A stretch of 62,208 nucleotides of DNA from Microbacteriaceae bacterium (GCA_022487185.1 JAKVJE010000002.1:1-62208); one strand, 5' to 3'; shown: positions 1-9,360, numbered from the stretch's first letter. Made by a program: numbers and translations. The notes: a model not told the origin generated them from the sequence alone.

Positions 1-296
1 AGGAACGAGGGCGCCCACCAGGCCATGAACGACCCCGCGGTGAAGACGAGCATCGAGACGAGCACGATCTGCCGGGTCGTGAACCGCCGTGTCAGGAACG
101 CGGTCATCGGCACCATGACGCCGAGCACTAGCATGAAGATGGAGGTCAGCCACTGCCCCACGGTCACGGTGATATGAAAATCTGTGACGACCTGCGGCAG
201 GGCGGTCGAGAGTTGCGTCTGCGTGAAATTGCCCATGAATGAGCTCACGAGCATGATGGCAATCGAGAGCCCGAGCCCTCCTCTGATCCGACGCAT
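1..296 (-). CDS. MFS (DHA2/EmrB-QacA-like) transporter, N-terminal part; gene runs off the left edge
   Basis: Reverse-strand translation from ATG at 296: MRRIRGGLGLSIAIMLVSSFMGNFTQTQLSTALPQVVTDFHITVTVGQWLTSIFMLVLGVMVPMTAFLTRRF..., typical drug:H+ antiporter TM1-TM2. Absent from the ORF track because it has no stop in the window. Confidence 0.8.
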   Translation of the reverse strand, partial: MRRIRGGLGLSIAIMLVSSFMGNFTQTQLSTALPQVVTDFHITVTVGQWLTSIFMLVLGVMVPMTAFLTRRFTTRQIVLVSMLVFTAGSFMAWWAPSF

Positions 297-387
297 AACC
301 AGTCAACACTATGCTTCTGGAAGAGACCTGTCGAACCGGCGGAGATATCCTGTCGTGTGCGGGATTGCGCCTCGAACTGCTTAAAGT

Positions 388-1173
388 GTGGGAATGGATA
401 CCATCTCGCTGTGGGGCGTTGCTGTGCTGGTACTCTGCAGTATTCTCGCCGGGTGGGTGGATGCGGTGGTCGGCGGGGGCGGACTCATCCAGCTCCCCGC
501 CCTGCTGCTTGCCCCGGGAGTCTCGCCCCTTCAGGCGCTCGCCACCAATAAACTCGCTGGCACTCTGGGGGTTGCGGTTTCCTCCGTCACATACCTGCGG
601 CGGGTGAGGCTGCCGCGCGGAATTCTGCTGTGGATGCTTCCCGCGGCGGTTCTGGGATCGATCGGGGGCGCGTTCGCGGCCGCGGCACTGCCCTCGAAAT
701 GGATCACCCCGATTGTGTTTTTGGCGGTTCTCCTCACCGGAGGCCTGACGCTCGCCCGCCCTGCACTGGGGGCCGAGACCTCGCTGAAGTTCGGGGTGCG
801 CGGGCGACGTGTCGCAGTGGCGTGCCTCGGGGCGACGGTTGGCGCCTACGACGGGATGATTGGCCCGGGAACCGGCACCTTTCTGGTATTCGGCCTGGTC
901 GCGGGGATCGGGTGCTCGTTCTTGGACGCGTCGGTCTTGGCCCGTGTCGTCAATCTGGGCACCAACGCCGCAGCCCTGATCATTTTCCTGGCCCACGGTG
1001 CACCCCTGATCTGGCTCGGACTCCTGCTTGGTGCCGCAAATCTCGCCGGGGGATACCTCGGGGCCCGTACAGCGATCCGTCTGGGATCAAAGTTCGTGCG
1101 GACGGTGTTCCTTGTGGTCGCTGCCCTCCTGGCGGTACGACTCGGGGTGCAGGCCTGGCAGCAACTGTTCTGA
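388..1173 (+). CDS. TauE/SafE family sulfite exporter-like membrane protein
   Basis: 261 aa, repeated hydrophobic helices, GWVDAVVGGGGLIQLPALLL and GAYDGMIGPGTGTFLVF motifs typical of TauE/SafE. Confidence 0.85.
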   Translation: MGMDTISLWGVAVLVLCSILAGWVDAVVGGGGLIQLPALLLAPGVSPLQALATNKLAGTLGVAVSSVTYLRRVRLPRGILLWMLPAAVLGSIGGAFAAAALPSKWITPIVFLAVLLTGGLTLARPALGAETSLKFGVRGRRVAVACLGATVGAYDGMIGPGTGTFLVFGLVAGIGCSFLDASVLARVVNLGTNAAALIIFLAHGAPLIWLGLLLGAANLAGGYLGARTAIRLGSKFVRTVFLVVAALLAVRLGVQAWQQLF

Positions 1174-4100
1174 AGCGGTGTCTCCCGGCAGCGCCACCAG
1201 AAGATGTCGCGCCCGGCCGCGCTCGACCAGGATCCCGACCCCTGGACGGCGGGAAACTGGCCGTTCCAGCGGTGCCTCACTGCCCGGTTCGCCGAGTGCC
1301 TCGCCTGGCGGGGGGTCTAACAGTAGTGCGGCCCCCGGCTCCCGGACCGCGTTCGCGAGTGCCCAGGCCCCCCGCAGCTCGGGGCCGCTGATCTCCATCA
1401 GCACGGAGCCCGTACCGTGCCCGTAGCGGTGAAGGAGTTGACCGAGGACCTCCCCAGCCGGTGTCTCTGCCAGATCGGCCGCCCGTTCCACGACGAGGAT
1501 GTCGCCTGAGCGGGAGGCCAGGAGGTGCGCCCGGATCCCGTCGTTCACTGCATCTACGCCTTCGAAGATCTGATCCCATCCGGGATCCGTCGAGAGCTCC
1601 CCTCGATGAGGGGTGAAGAGGAGACGACGGGCTCCGGGCCTGGAATTGAGCAACGCGTCCCGGAGCGTACGGAGTGCGGTGGTGCGTCCGCTGCCCGTTC
1701 TTCCCTGGACGAGCAGGACACCCGTCGGCGGGATCCCCAGTGGTTGCAGCGTCTCGAGATCGACGCCGATTGTGGGCCGCCCGTCCTCTGCCGGTGTCAG
1801 CTCGTCGAGAACAAGGCGGGCTGGAGGAGACGGAGGGACCGTTGCCGGGAGGAGACGGCCGGCTGCCTGCGCTGTCAGGCGCGAAAGTGCACCGGGGTTG
1901 AGCAAACCCAGCTGGATTTCTGCTCCGTCGACCCAGGTGCGTCCTGGGGGATGCGAGGGGTCGCCGAAATGGTCAGGTGCCCCGCATGACCCCGCCGAGG
2001 CCGCATCCTGTTGCCGCAGCGGAAACACCGTTTTGAGAACGGAGCGCAGCTCGGAGGGGAGCCGTGATGGGCGGCTCGCGCAGACAGCCGCATGGATGCC
2101 CAGCCGTCGTCCCCGCACTGCACAGGAGGTGAACACCGCACAGGGGTCCTGCTCCCTGGAGGGCGGCAAGAGCTCCTCCGCCTCCTCGAATGAGTCCAGA
2201 CAGAGCAGGAGCCGGGGAAGTGGCCGCCCGGAGTGGGCCCGATACTCGGTGAGCGTGTTCGCCCCGGTCGCCTCGAAGGCCCGTGCGCGTGCCTCGATCT
2301 GTCCCTCAATCCAGCGCAGGAGGCGCAGTGTGCCAGCGCGGTCGGATGCCCGGGTCACCGAGCCGACCCCGGGCAGGACGGTGAGATCGGCGAGTGCGCC
2401 GCTGGCATCCACCGCATACGCCCAGACCGGCTCGCCGGGATCGGTGGTCGCTTGCACAATAAGTGAGCGCAGGGCACTGGTGCGTCCGGAACCTCCGGCA
2501 CCACAGACCAGGACGCCGCCGAGGGATTCCAGTGTGGGGGAGTAGACGGGTTGTGACTGCTGTTCGGGGCGATCGCAGAGTCCCAGAAGGAGTGCGCCTA
2601 TTCGGTGCCGATCGCGGCGTCGGGATGCTGGATCCCGGACACCGACCTGGAGGGGGAGCCTGGTCGGCAGCGGATCCAGCCAGGGACGGTGCGGTGCGGG
2701 TGATCCGGCGGTTCCGGCGGCGGCGCGAATCCGCTCGATCAAGGCCTCTGCCTGGGTGGGCTCAGCCTCTGGGGTGCCAGCTGCCGGTCTTGGGGCTGCG
2801 GGTCCGGCCGGGGGAGCAGACGGCATCGCGATCCCGAAGGGATATGGGCGGCACCAGGCAGACGACACTTCCCCGGACGTGGCTGGGCGGCCTCCGTAGG
2901 CGGTCTGGAGAACCCGAGGGGAGGAGGACCCGATCCGGAGGAGTGCCCGGCCCGGTGTGCGGGACGTGATGCTCGCCGCCTGCGGCGTTCCGAGGACATC
3001 TATGCTGTCGAGCTCTGAGGCGGTCCGCAATGAAATCCTCAGATTGGTATTTGCGCGCAGGTGCTCGCTCACGACTCCGGCGGGGCGCTGGGTACCCAAT
3101 ATGAGATGTATCCCGAGGGATCGACCCCGGGCGCCCAGATCGACGATCCCTTCCAAGAAGGTCGGGCGTTCGCGGGCCAGCGCGGCGAATTCATCGACCA
3201 CGATAATGAGGCGGGGCGGGGCAGTGTCGGCGGAGACTCGGCGGAGTGCATCCAGATCTTTCGCCCCGTGCTCCGCGAGGAGCCTTTCTCTGAGATGCAG
3301 CTCGGCACGCAGCGATCCGAGGGCGCGATCCACGAGGTGAGCGTCGAGATCGGTGATCATCCCAATCGTATGCGGAAGGCGTGAGCAGCCATGGAAGGCG
3401 GACCCTCCCTTGTAATCGATCAGCAGAAAGGTGAGCTGCTCTGGTGGGGTAGAGGCGCACAGAGAAAGGACCCAGGTCTGGAGGAGCTCGCTCTTTCCGG
3501 ATCCGGTCGTCCCGGCGACCAGCGCATGGGGGCCATCTCGTTGGAGATCGATGAGCACTCGGCCTGCCCCGTCGTGTCCGACTGGGGCGTGGACGGGGCG
3601 GGTCAGCGTGTTGGGGGAGCGCCATCTCCGGAGAATGTCCTCGGGAGTAGGCAGGGTCCCGGTGTCGAAGAGCTCTCCGAGGGCGACGCTCTCGGGGATG
3701 ACCGTTGTAGTGGCATCGTGCGTCAAATCGCGGAGAGGGCACAGCTCGAAGGCGACCCTGGTGGCCTGGTTGAGGGGGAGCTTATCTGCCTGCTGGAGGC
3801 GGATGCGAGACTCAGGCAGCCCCCGGGCACCAGTTCCGAGCAACTCGGTCTGTGTCGCGATCCGCAGAATTTTGGTGCAGTCTCCCGGAAGCGGCGTACC
3901 CTCCGCGGAGATCCAGATGAGGTGGAGGCCGAGTTCGGGCAGGGCTAGTTTCAGGATCTCTTCCAGTGATTGTTCAAGCGGGTCAGTGACAATGCAGACG
4001 ATGCGGGGATGTGCTGCCGAGTGCTTCCGCCGATGTGCAGCTTCCCGGGCTCCGGCGATCCGTTTGAGCGCGTGGAGCAGGTCTCGTGCTCCGGACATAT

Positions 4101-5637
4101 CGGTTGCGAAGTGACTGGTTGTTGCGGGCCCGGCGTGATCAGAGGACTCTGCGGCAATTGGAGAACCTGGGGCGTCGACATGAGGGAGCCAGCGCAACCA
4201 GGACAGCCACGGCTGCAGTGAGGGTGCGATGAGTCCGCACAGCACCAGATCGGCGGGGGAGTGCTGCGACACGATCTGGGTGAGGAAGGCGTTGAGCGTC
4301 GGCAGCATGCGGCTCGGCGAACCGGTGATGCCGAACATGTGCTCGCGGGAGAGGGGAATCGTGATCGGGGTGCCCGGGAGTCTCCCCGCCGCGATCCGAA
4401 GCCGGGTGAGCTCTTCGATGAGTGGCGCGAGGGTCCGGGGGACGGCTGTCCTCGTGCCGTGTCCTGTCTCCATCGTTCCAGGGTCGGCTTCCGGCTCAAT
4501 GCTCCACGGTGCCGGGCCTTCGCTGACACCGACCCGGGCCTCGAGAAAATCGGCATCATAGGGGGTCCGGCACCAGAGGTTCTCGCGGCGCAGCACGATG
4601 GGGAGGAGACGCTCCGGCGGGGGATGCTGGGCAGCGAATCTGGTCTGTGCGGCTGTCCTTGCTGCCCGCAGGCGTTCTTTGGCGGTGCCGAGTTCGGAGC
4701 GGAGCGCCCTGAATGCTTCTCGATGGGCTCTGCGGCCGCGGAGACGATCCTCCATCCATGTTCCGGCAAGGGTAAGTGGTGTGAGCAGCATGAACAGCAG
4801 GCCCGTGGGTGTATCCGAGAGGAGTGCAGTCATCGCCCCGAGGGCAAGCGGGGCCAACGCTGGAAGCAGCTGAAGTGGACGACGCTCCCGAGGCGAGGGA
4901 GGGACGGGAAGATGGAGGACGCTCGGAGGCGGCTCGGGCCAGTCCCGAGGGGATCGCAGAATCGAGGATGTGCCGCGGTTCTGGGGGCGCGTGCTGTCTG
5001 CGTTCGCCCCGAGGCTGGAAATTGGCGGGAGTACCTGGTCCCGGATCCTCCTGAGATGGATTTGATGATCCCCGATTTCCAGTATTCCGTCCTGGTCGAT
5101 GGCGCAGGATCCCTCAACTCGTGTTCCGTTCCAGCGGGTGCCATTGACGGAGCCATGATCCACAAGGGTGACCGCTCCGGAGGCCGCCACCAGCAGATGT
5201 GCATGGCTCCGGGAGACATGTGGGTCCCGGAGCCGGATCCTGGACCCGGCAGCCCGTCCGATCTGGTGCTCCCCGATGTTCAGCACCTGTTTGCCACCCC
5301 CGTCTGTTTCGGCCCAGATCCGGGGCGGGGGTTCCTGAACCGGGACCGGGATGACACGGACCATGTCTCCTCCGAGCACTGCTGAGTCCCGAATCAGTCT
5401 GTGCGGCGGCAACGGGGGCGCAGAAGTCGTTGCGCTCGCAGGTCGGTCGCGGTCCTGTTCCTCCGTGACTCGAACCAGCGTGAGCGGCCTCTCGGGGAGG
5501 CGCCGGAGGCCGGGGAGCGCCCGTGCGATCAGACCGGCGGCTGCCTCGATCGTGGCCTGCTCGGGCACCTGCAGGAGAACGGACTCGACTCGATCTCCGT
5601 CGAGCACACGGAGTTTGAGGCGCATCGATATCACCAC
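1087..5637 (-). CDS. EssC/EccC-like FHA-FtsK/SpoIIIE multi-ATPase-domain protein (type VII secretion-type ATPase)
   Basis: 1516 aa. FHA signature (IGRAAGSRIRLRDPHVSRSHAHLLV...DHGSVNGTRWNG), two predicted TM segments (LLPALAPLALGAMTALL / TGLLFMLLTPLTLAGTW), FtsK domain 1 with GTTGSGKSE, FLLIDYKGGSAF, LIIVVDEFAAL; two further P-loop-like modules GAGGSGRTS and GRTGSGRTT. GTG start at 5637 or ATG at 5625. Confidence 0.85.
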   Translation of the reverse strand: MVISMRLKLRVLDGDRVESVLLQVPEQATIEAAAGLIARALPGLRRLPERPLTLVRVTEEQDRDRPASATTSAPPLPPHRLIRDSAVLGGDMVRVIPVPVQEPPPRIWAETDGGGKQVLNIGEHQIGRAAGSRIRLRDPHVSRSHAHLLVAASGAVTLVDHGSVNGTRWNGTRVEGSCAIDQDGILEIGDHQIHLRRIRDQVLPPISSLGANADSTRPQNRGTSSILRSPRDWPEPPPSVLHLPVPPSPRERRPLQLLPALAPLALGAMTALLSDTPTGLLFMLLTPLTLAGTWMEDRLRGRRAHREAFRALRSELGTAKERLRAARTAAQTRFAAQHPPPERLLPIVLRRENLWCRTPYDADFLEARVGVSEGPAPWSIEPEADPGTMETGHGTRTAVPRTLAPLIEELTRLRIAAGRLPGTPITIPLSREHMFGITGSPSRMLPTLNAFLTQIVSQHSPADLVLCGLIAPSLQPWLSWLRWLPHVDAPGSPIAAESSDHAGPATTSHFATDMSGARDLLHALKRIAGAREAAHRRKHSAAHPRIVCIVTDPLEQSLEEILKLALPELGLHLIWISAEGTPLPGDCTKILRIATQTELLGTGARGLPESRIRLQQADKLPLNQATRVAFELCPLRDLTHDATTTVIPESVALGELFDTGTLPTPEDILRRWRSPNTLTRPVHAPVGHDGAGRVLIDLQRDGPHALVAGTTGSGKSELLQTWVLSLCASTPPEQLTFLLIDYKGGSAFHGCSRLPHTIGMITDLDAHLVDRALGSLRAELHLRERLLAEHGAKDLDALRRVSADTAPPRLIIVVDEFAALARERPTFLEGIVDLGARGRSLGIHLILGTQRPAGVVSEHLRANTNLRISLRTASELDSIDVLGTPQAASITSRTPGRALLRIGSSSPRVLQTAYGGRPATSGEVSSAWCRPYPFGIAMPSAPPAGPAAPRPAAGTPEAEPTQAEALIERIRAAAGTAGSPAPHRPWLDPLPTRLPLQVGVRDPASRRRDRHRIGALLLGLCDRPEQQSQPVYSPTLESLGGVLVCGAGGSGRTSALRSLIVQATTDPGEPVWAYAVDASGALADLTVLPGVGSVTRASDRAGTLRLLRWIEGQIEARARAFEATGANTLTEYRAHSGRPLPRLLLCLDSFEEAEELLPPSREQDPCAVFTSCAVRGRRLGIHAAVCASRPSRLPSELRSVLKTVFPLRQQDAASAGSCGAPDHFGDPSHPPGRTWVDGAEIQLGLLNPGALSRLTAQAAGRLLPATVPPSPPARLVLDELTPAEDGRPTIGVDLETLQPLGIPPTGVLLVQGRTGSGRTTALRTLRDALLNSRPGARRLLFTPHRGELSTDPGWDQIFEGVDAVNDGIRAHLLASRSGDILVVERAADLAETPAGEVLGQLLHRYGHGTGSVLMEISGPELRGAWALANAVREPGAALLLDPPPGEALGEPGSEAPLERPVSRRPGVGILVERGRARHLLVALPGDTASEQLLPGLHPESYRQEGSDHKEHRPHEL

Positions 5638-5721
5638 CGTTCGAGTGCCGGGAGCCTATGTCCGGAGGCTCCGGAGCGCATCCACAACAGCCCAGCTGTG
5701 GAGAGGCAATAGCATGACGCC

Positions 5722-6588
5722 ATGGATGCTCTTCATATTTCTGTGATTGGGACAGGCACACTTGGAGAGGCGGTCGCCCGGAGGCTCCTGGATCGTGGCT
5801 TTCCCGTCTCGGTCTGGAACCGAACACACTCCAGGGCCCTCCCCCTCGCCTCGGCCGGGGCCCGGGTCTGCCGCACCCCCACGGAGGCCGTTACCGGGGC
5901 GGATGTGGTCATCACCCTGCTCTTCGATGCGGCAGCGGTCCTTGACGTGATGGGGGACGCGTGGAGTGGGGTGTCTGCCTCAGTCGTGTGGATGCAGTCG
6001 TCCACGGTCGGGGTGAAAGGCTCCCGTGAGATCGCGGAGCTGGCTCGGGCCCGGGGCATCCGGTGCGTGGATGCCCCGGTGCTGGGAACGAGGGGGCCGG
6101 CGTTGGAGGGCACTCTGACGGCGCTCTTGGCCGGGGCGGACGAGGATGTGGCACGCCTGGACCCCGTCCTCCAGGCGCTGTGTACGCATCGTACGGTTGC
6201 CGGGTCGGCGGCCCCCGCTGCTTCGGCGCTCAAGCTGGCCATGAACACGTGGATTGCGGCGCTGACCGCCGGGGCCGCTCAGGCGATGGCCGTGGCGGAA
6301 CGCCTGGGGGTGCGGGAGGAGCTGGTGCTGGATGCCCTTTCAGGGACGGGGATGACGAGCCCCTATATCCAGGGGAAAGGCGCCGCCATGCTGCGGCAGG
6401 ACTATCCGGTGCAATTCTCGGTGGATGCGCTGGCCAAAGATCTGCATCTCGCCCTCCGGGAGACGCCGGGGCAGGCCCCGATGCTGTTGACCGCGTTGGC
6501 GGGTCTGTTCCAGGAGGCGGTGGCCTCCGGCCATGGGGCTGACGACATCGCCGCTGTCCGGGAGTCATTCGGACATTCTGTGGGGTGA
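5722..6588 (+). CDS. NAD(P)-dependent oxidoreductase, 3-hydroxyisobutyrate dehydrogenase-like
   Basis: N-terminal Rossmann VIGTGTLGEAVARRLLDRGFPVSVWNRT; HIBADH-like lysine region AASALKLAMNTW. Confidence 0.85.
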   Translation: MDALHISVIGTGTLGEAVARRLLDRGFPVSVWNRTHSRALPLASAGARVCRTPTEAVTGADVVITLLFDAAAVLDVMGDAWSGVSASVVWMQSSTVGVKGSREIAELARARGIRCVDAPVLGTRGPALEGTLTALLAGADEDVARLDPVLQALCTHRTVAGSAAPAASALKLAMNTWIAALTAGAAQAMAVAERLGVREELVLDALSGTGMTSPYIQGKGAAMLRQDYPVQFSVDALAKDLHLALRETPGQAPMLLTALAGLFQEAVASGHGADDIAAVRESFGHSVG

Positions 6589-6610
6589 CTGCCCCGGTCC
6601 GGAAACGGGA

Positions 6611-6643
6611 ACGGGCCCGCTCTCCAGAGGAGAACGGGCCCGT
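6611..6643. terminator. Bidirectional stem-loop terminator between convergent genes
   Basis: ACGGGCCCG (6611-6619) and CGGGCCCGT (6635-6643) form a 9-bp perfect stem between the stops of 5722..6588(+) and 6660..8054(-). Confidence 0.7.
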
Positions 6644-6659
6644 CAGGTTCGAGGACGAA

Positions 6660-8054
6660 TCAGAACGCGGAGTGCACGTCGGTGACGTCGACAACCTTGA
6701 TGTTGAGGAACTCGTTGAAACCGAGGTCGATGAGCTCGTGGCCATAGCCGGAGTTCTTGACCCCGCCGAACGGGATGTCGGCCTTCACCCAGGTGGGGTG
6801 GTTGATGTAGACCATACCGGTGTCGAGGCGGGCTGCGACCTTCTTGCCGCGCTCCTCATCGGTGGTGAAGACAGAGCCACCCAGGCCGAACGGCGAGGCG
6901 TTGGCGACCTTGATGGCCTCTTCCTCGTCCTTCACCCGGTAGAGCTGCCCGACCGGGCCGAAGAACTCCTCCTGGGTGGCGGGGTTCTCGGGGGCGATGT
7001 CGGTCAGGAGCTGGGGAGCGAAGAACGCGCCCTGCTCGGGAACCGGGGCATCCAGGGCGAGATCCTCAACCTTGGCTCCGGCAGCCACTGCCTTCTCAAC
7101 CTGCTTGTGCAGGTCGGCGACGGAGGCGGCATCGTGCATGGGGGCGAACGTTGTGCTGGGATCCATCGGATCACCCGGGTGCAGCTTTGCGACCTCCTTC
7201 TTGTAGAGGTCGAGGAACTCGTCATAGACGGAGTCGACAACGATGAACCGCTTGGAAGAGCAGCACACCTGGCCGGCGTTCCAGTTCCGCCCGATGGCGG
7301 CCATCTTGGCGGTGGCGGGAAGATCGGCATCTTCAAGGACGATGAAGGCATCGGCGCCACCGAGCTCCATGGTGGACTTCTTGAGGTATTTGCCGGCAAG
7401 GCCCGCGATGACCGCACCGGCAGCCTCGCTTCCGGTCAGCGCCACCCCGCGCACGCGGGTGTCGGAGATGATCTGCTCGGAGGCCTCGTGGCTCGCGAAG
7501 ACGTTGGTGTACACGCCCTTGGGGGCGCCCGCCTTGAGGAGAAGCTCCTCAAAGGCCACGGCGGCCTGCGGTACGTTGCTCGCGTGCTTCACGATGAGCA
7601 CGTTGCCGGCCGAGAGCTGCGGGGCGGCCACTCGGGCGAGCTGGTAGTACGGGAAGTTCCACGGCTCGACGCAGAACAGGATGCCCTGCGGATGCTTGGT
7701 CAGGACGACCTCGCCCTCGGATGCGTCGGTGGGCAGGGGCCGCGGCTTCAGGAACTCGGCGGCGTGATCGACGTAGTACGACAGGATGTCGGCGGAGAGT
7801 GCGACCTCGCCCTCGGCCTCGGTAATGGTCTTGCCCATCTCGGTGGTCAGGATGGTCGCATATTCGTGGGCGTTCTCGCGAAGGATCTGTGCGGCCTTGT
7901 CGAGCACGGCGGTGCGCTTTTCGACGGGGAGTTCACTCCAGGCGAGGAATGCCTCATGGGCGGTGTCGAGGTCGGCGGCGATCTCGGCGGTGGTGGCTGT
8001 CGGGAATTCCTTCTCAACAACGCCGGTGTACGGATTCGTGGTCTTGTAGGCCAT
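6660..8054 (-). CDS. NAD(P)-dependent succinate-semialdehyde dehydrogenase / aldehyde dehydrogenase
   Basis: 464 aa from MAYKTTNPYTGVVEKEF; EPWNFPYYQLAR, ELGGADAFIVL, NAGQVCCSSKRFIV catalytic Cys motif of the ALDH family. Confidence 0.88.
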   Translation of the reverse strand: MAYKTTNPYTGVVEKEFPTATTAEIAADLDTAHEAFLAWSELPVEKRTAVLDKAAQILRENAHEYATILTTEMGKTITEAEGEVALSADILSYYVDHAAEFLKPRPLPTDASEGEVVLTKHPQGILFCVEPWNFPYYQLARVAAPQLSAGNVLIVKHASNVPQAAVAFEELLLKAGAPKGVYTNVFASHEASEQIISDTRVRGVALTGSEAAGAVIAGLAGKYLKKSTMELGGADAFIVLEDADLPATAKMAAIGRNWNAGQVCCSSKRFIVVDSVYDEFLDLYKKEVAKLHPGDPMDPSTTFAPMHDAASVADLHKQVEKAVAAGAKVEDLALDAPVPEQGAFFAPQLLTDIAPENPATQEEFFGPVGQLYRVKDEEEAIKVANASPFGLGGSVFTTDEERGKKVAARLDTGMVYINHPTWVKADIPFGGVKNSGYGHELIDLGFNEFLNIKVVDVTDVHSAF

Positions 8055-8201
8055 GGTGTCCTCTTCTCTCTCAGTTCGTCCGGCGCGTCGCCCCTTTGCG
8101 GTGCGCCGGCTCATCCGGACTTTGGACCTTCTCCGTGTGCGAACACGCGGGATCCGAAACATATTCCAACCATATATTTCTGGATCCAGTTGTGAACTGT
8201 A

Positions 8202-8771
8202 TCAGTCCGAGGTGACGGTGCGCTGAGAGACTTCGGGTGATCCTCCAGTGCGCCCGAGGAGCGCGCGGCATCGTCCCTGCACCCCCTCGGCGGCTCCGGT
8301 CTCCTCTGCGGTGAGGGCCGTCGTGATGCGTTCGAGTGCCTCGGCAAAGGCCTCGGTCTGGGCGGGGGTGAGGTGATCGAAGATCAGTTCACGGATTGCC
8401 TTGACATGCCCGGGGGCCGCCTCTTTGAGGCGTTGGAGCCCTGACTCGGTCAGGCGGACGGATGCGGTTCGGGCATTTCCCGGTGTGCGCTCCCGTTGAA
8501 CCCAGCCAGTGGACTCGAGCTTTCGAACCGTATGGGAGAGATGTGAGGGAGTGCAATGCAGTGCGCGGGCCAGATCCCCCATGGTCGGGGTCACCCCGTT
8601 TTGCTCGTCGAGGACGGCGAGGACATAGAACTCAAACCGGGTGATTCCCTCACTCCTGCGCAACTGGCCGTCGAGCCGGGTCTGGGCTGCAGCGGCGAGA
8701 ACGAAAAGCCGCATCCACGTATCCAGCTCGTCTTGGTCGAGCCAGTCGCGGCGAGGAGATGAGGTAGTCAT
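8202..8771 (-). CDS. MarR family transcriptional regulator
   Basis: MTTSSPRRDWLDQDELDTWMRLFVLAAAAQTRLDGQLRRSEGITRFEFYVLAVLDEQNGVTPTMGDLARALHCTPSHLSHTVRKLESTGWVQRE: MarR winged helix. Confidence 0.9.
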   Translation of the reverse strand: MTTSSPRRDWLDQDELDTWMRLFVLAAAAQTRLDGQLRRSEGITRFEFYVLAVLDEQNGVTPTMGDLARALHCTPSHLSHTVRKLESTGWVQRERTPGNARTASVRLTESGLQRLKEAAPGHVKAIRELIFDHLTPAQTEAFAEALERITTALTAEETGAAEGVQGRCRALLGRTGGSPEVSQRTVTSD

Positions 8772-8784
8772 GGTGTGTGCTCCA

Positions 8785-9360
8785 TCAGTGCTCGAGGGAG
8801 AATCCCCCGGTCCAGCCAATTTTCTCAGATGCGGCGAGGGCCAGCTGAAGGAATCCGAGCGATTCGAGTTCGCGCGCGCGCTTGAGCGACCCGGTGTCAA
8901 CCGCCGAGAGGTTTGCCTTCGAGAGGAGGTCGATCAGGGTGTGCTTCGACTCGTCGTCGTCTCCGGCGATCAGTACGGTGGTGGGCTGACCTCCGACGAG
9001 CTTCGTCGAGAGCGTGGCGGCGAAGTTGGTGTTGAAGGCCTTCGGGACGTGGGAGTTCGGGAGATGGGCTGCCAGCTCGGCGGCGGCGGAGCCGTCGGCG
9101 GGGACCACCAGAGAGTCGAAGGTCGAGAAGTCAAGGGGATTGGTGAGGTCGACGACAACCTTTCCGCTGAGCTGATCCCCGTAGGCGGCGACGATGGTCT
9201 CCAACGCGGGGTAGGGGACGGCGAGTACGACGATGTCGCCGGTGACCGTCTCTGCGGTGCTCTTGGAATTCAGGGTCTGCGTCTCGACCCCCGCCTCTGT
9301 GAAGAGCCCAGCGATCGCCGTGCCCATGTTGCCGGTTCCGAAGATGGTTGCTGTGGTCAT
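8785..9360 (-). CDS. NADPH-dependent F420 reductase-like NAD(P)-binding oxidoreductase
   Basis: MTTATIFGTGNMGTAIAGLFTEAG...IVVLAVPYPALETI...VVVDLTNPL...HVPKAFNTNFAATL. 13 bp upstream of the MarR gene, so probably co-transcribed. Confidence 0.85.
   Translation of the reverse strand: MTTATIFGTGNMGTAIAGLFTEAGVETQTLNSKSTAETVTGDIVVLAVPYPALETIVAAYGDQLSGKVVVDLTNPLDFSTFDSLVVPADGSAAAELAAHLPNSHVPKAFNTNFAATLSTKLVGGQPTTVLIAGDDDESKHTLIDLLSKANLSAVDTGSLKRARELESLGFLQLALAASEKIGWTGGFSLEH

Noticed and set aside
6585-8195. 536-codon plus-strand ORF antisense to the SSADH gene
   Set aside because: Codon-phase mirror of a high-GC gene poor in TTA/CTA/TCA codons; low-complexity G/L/E/D-rich translation with no recognisable domain.
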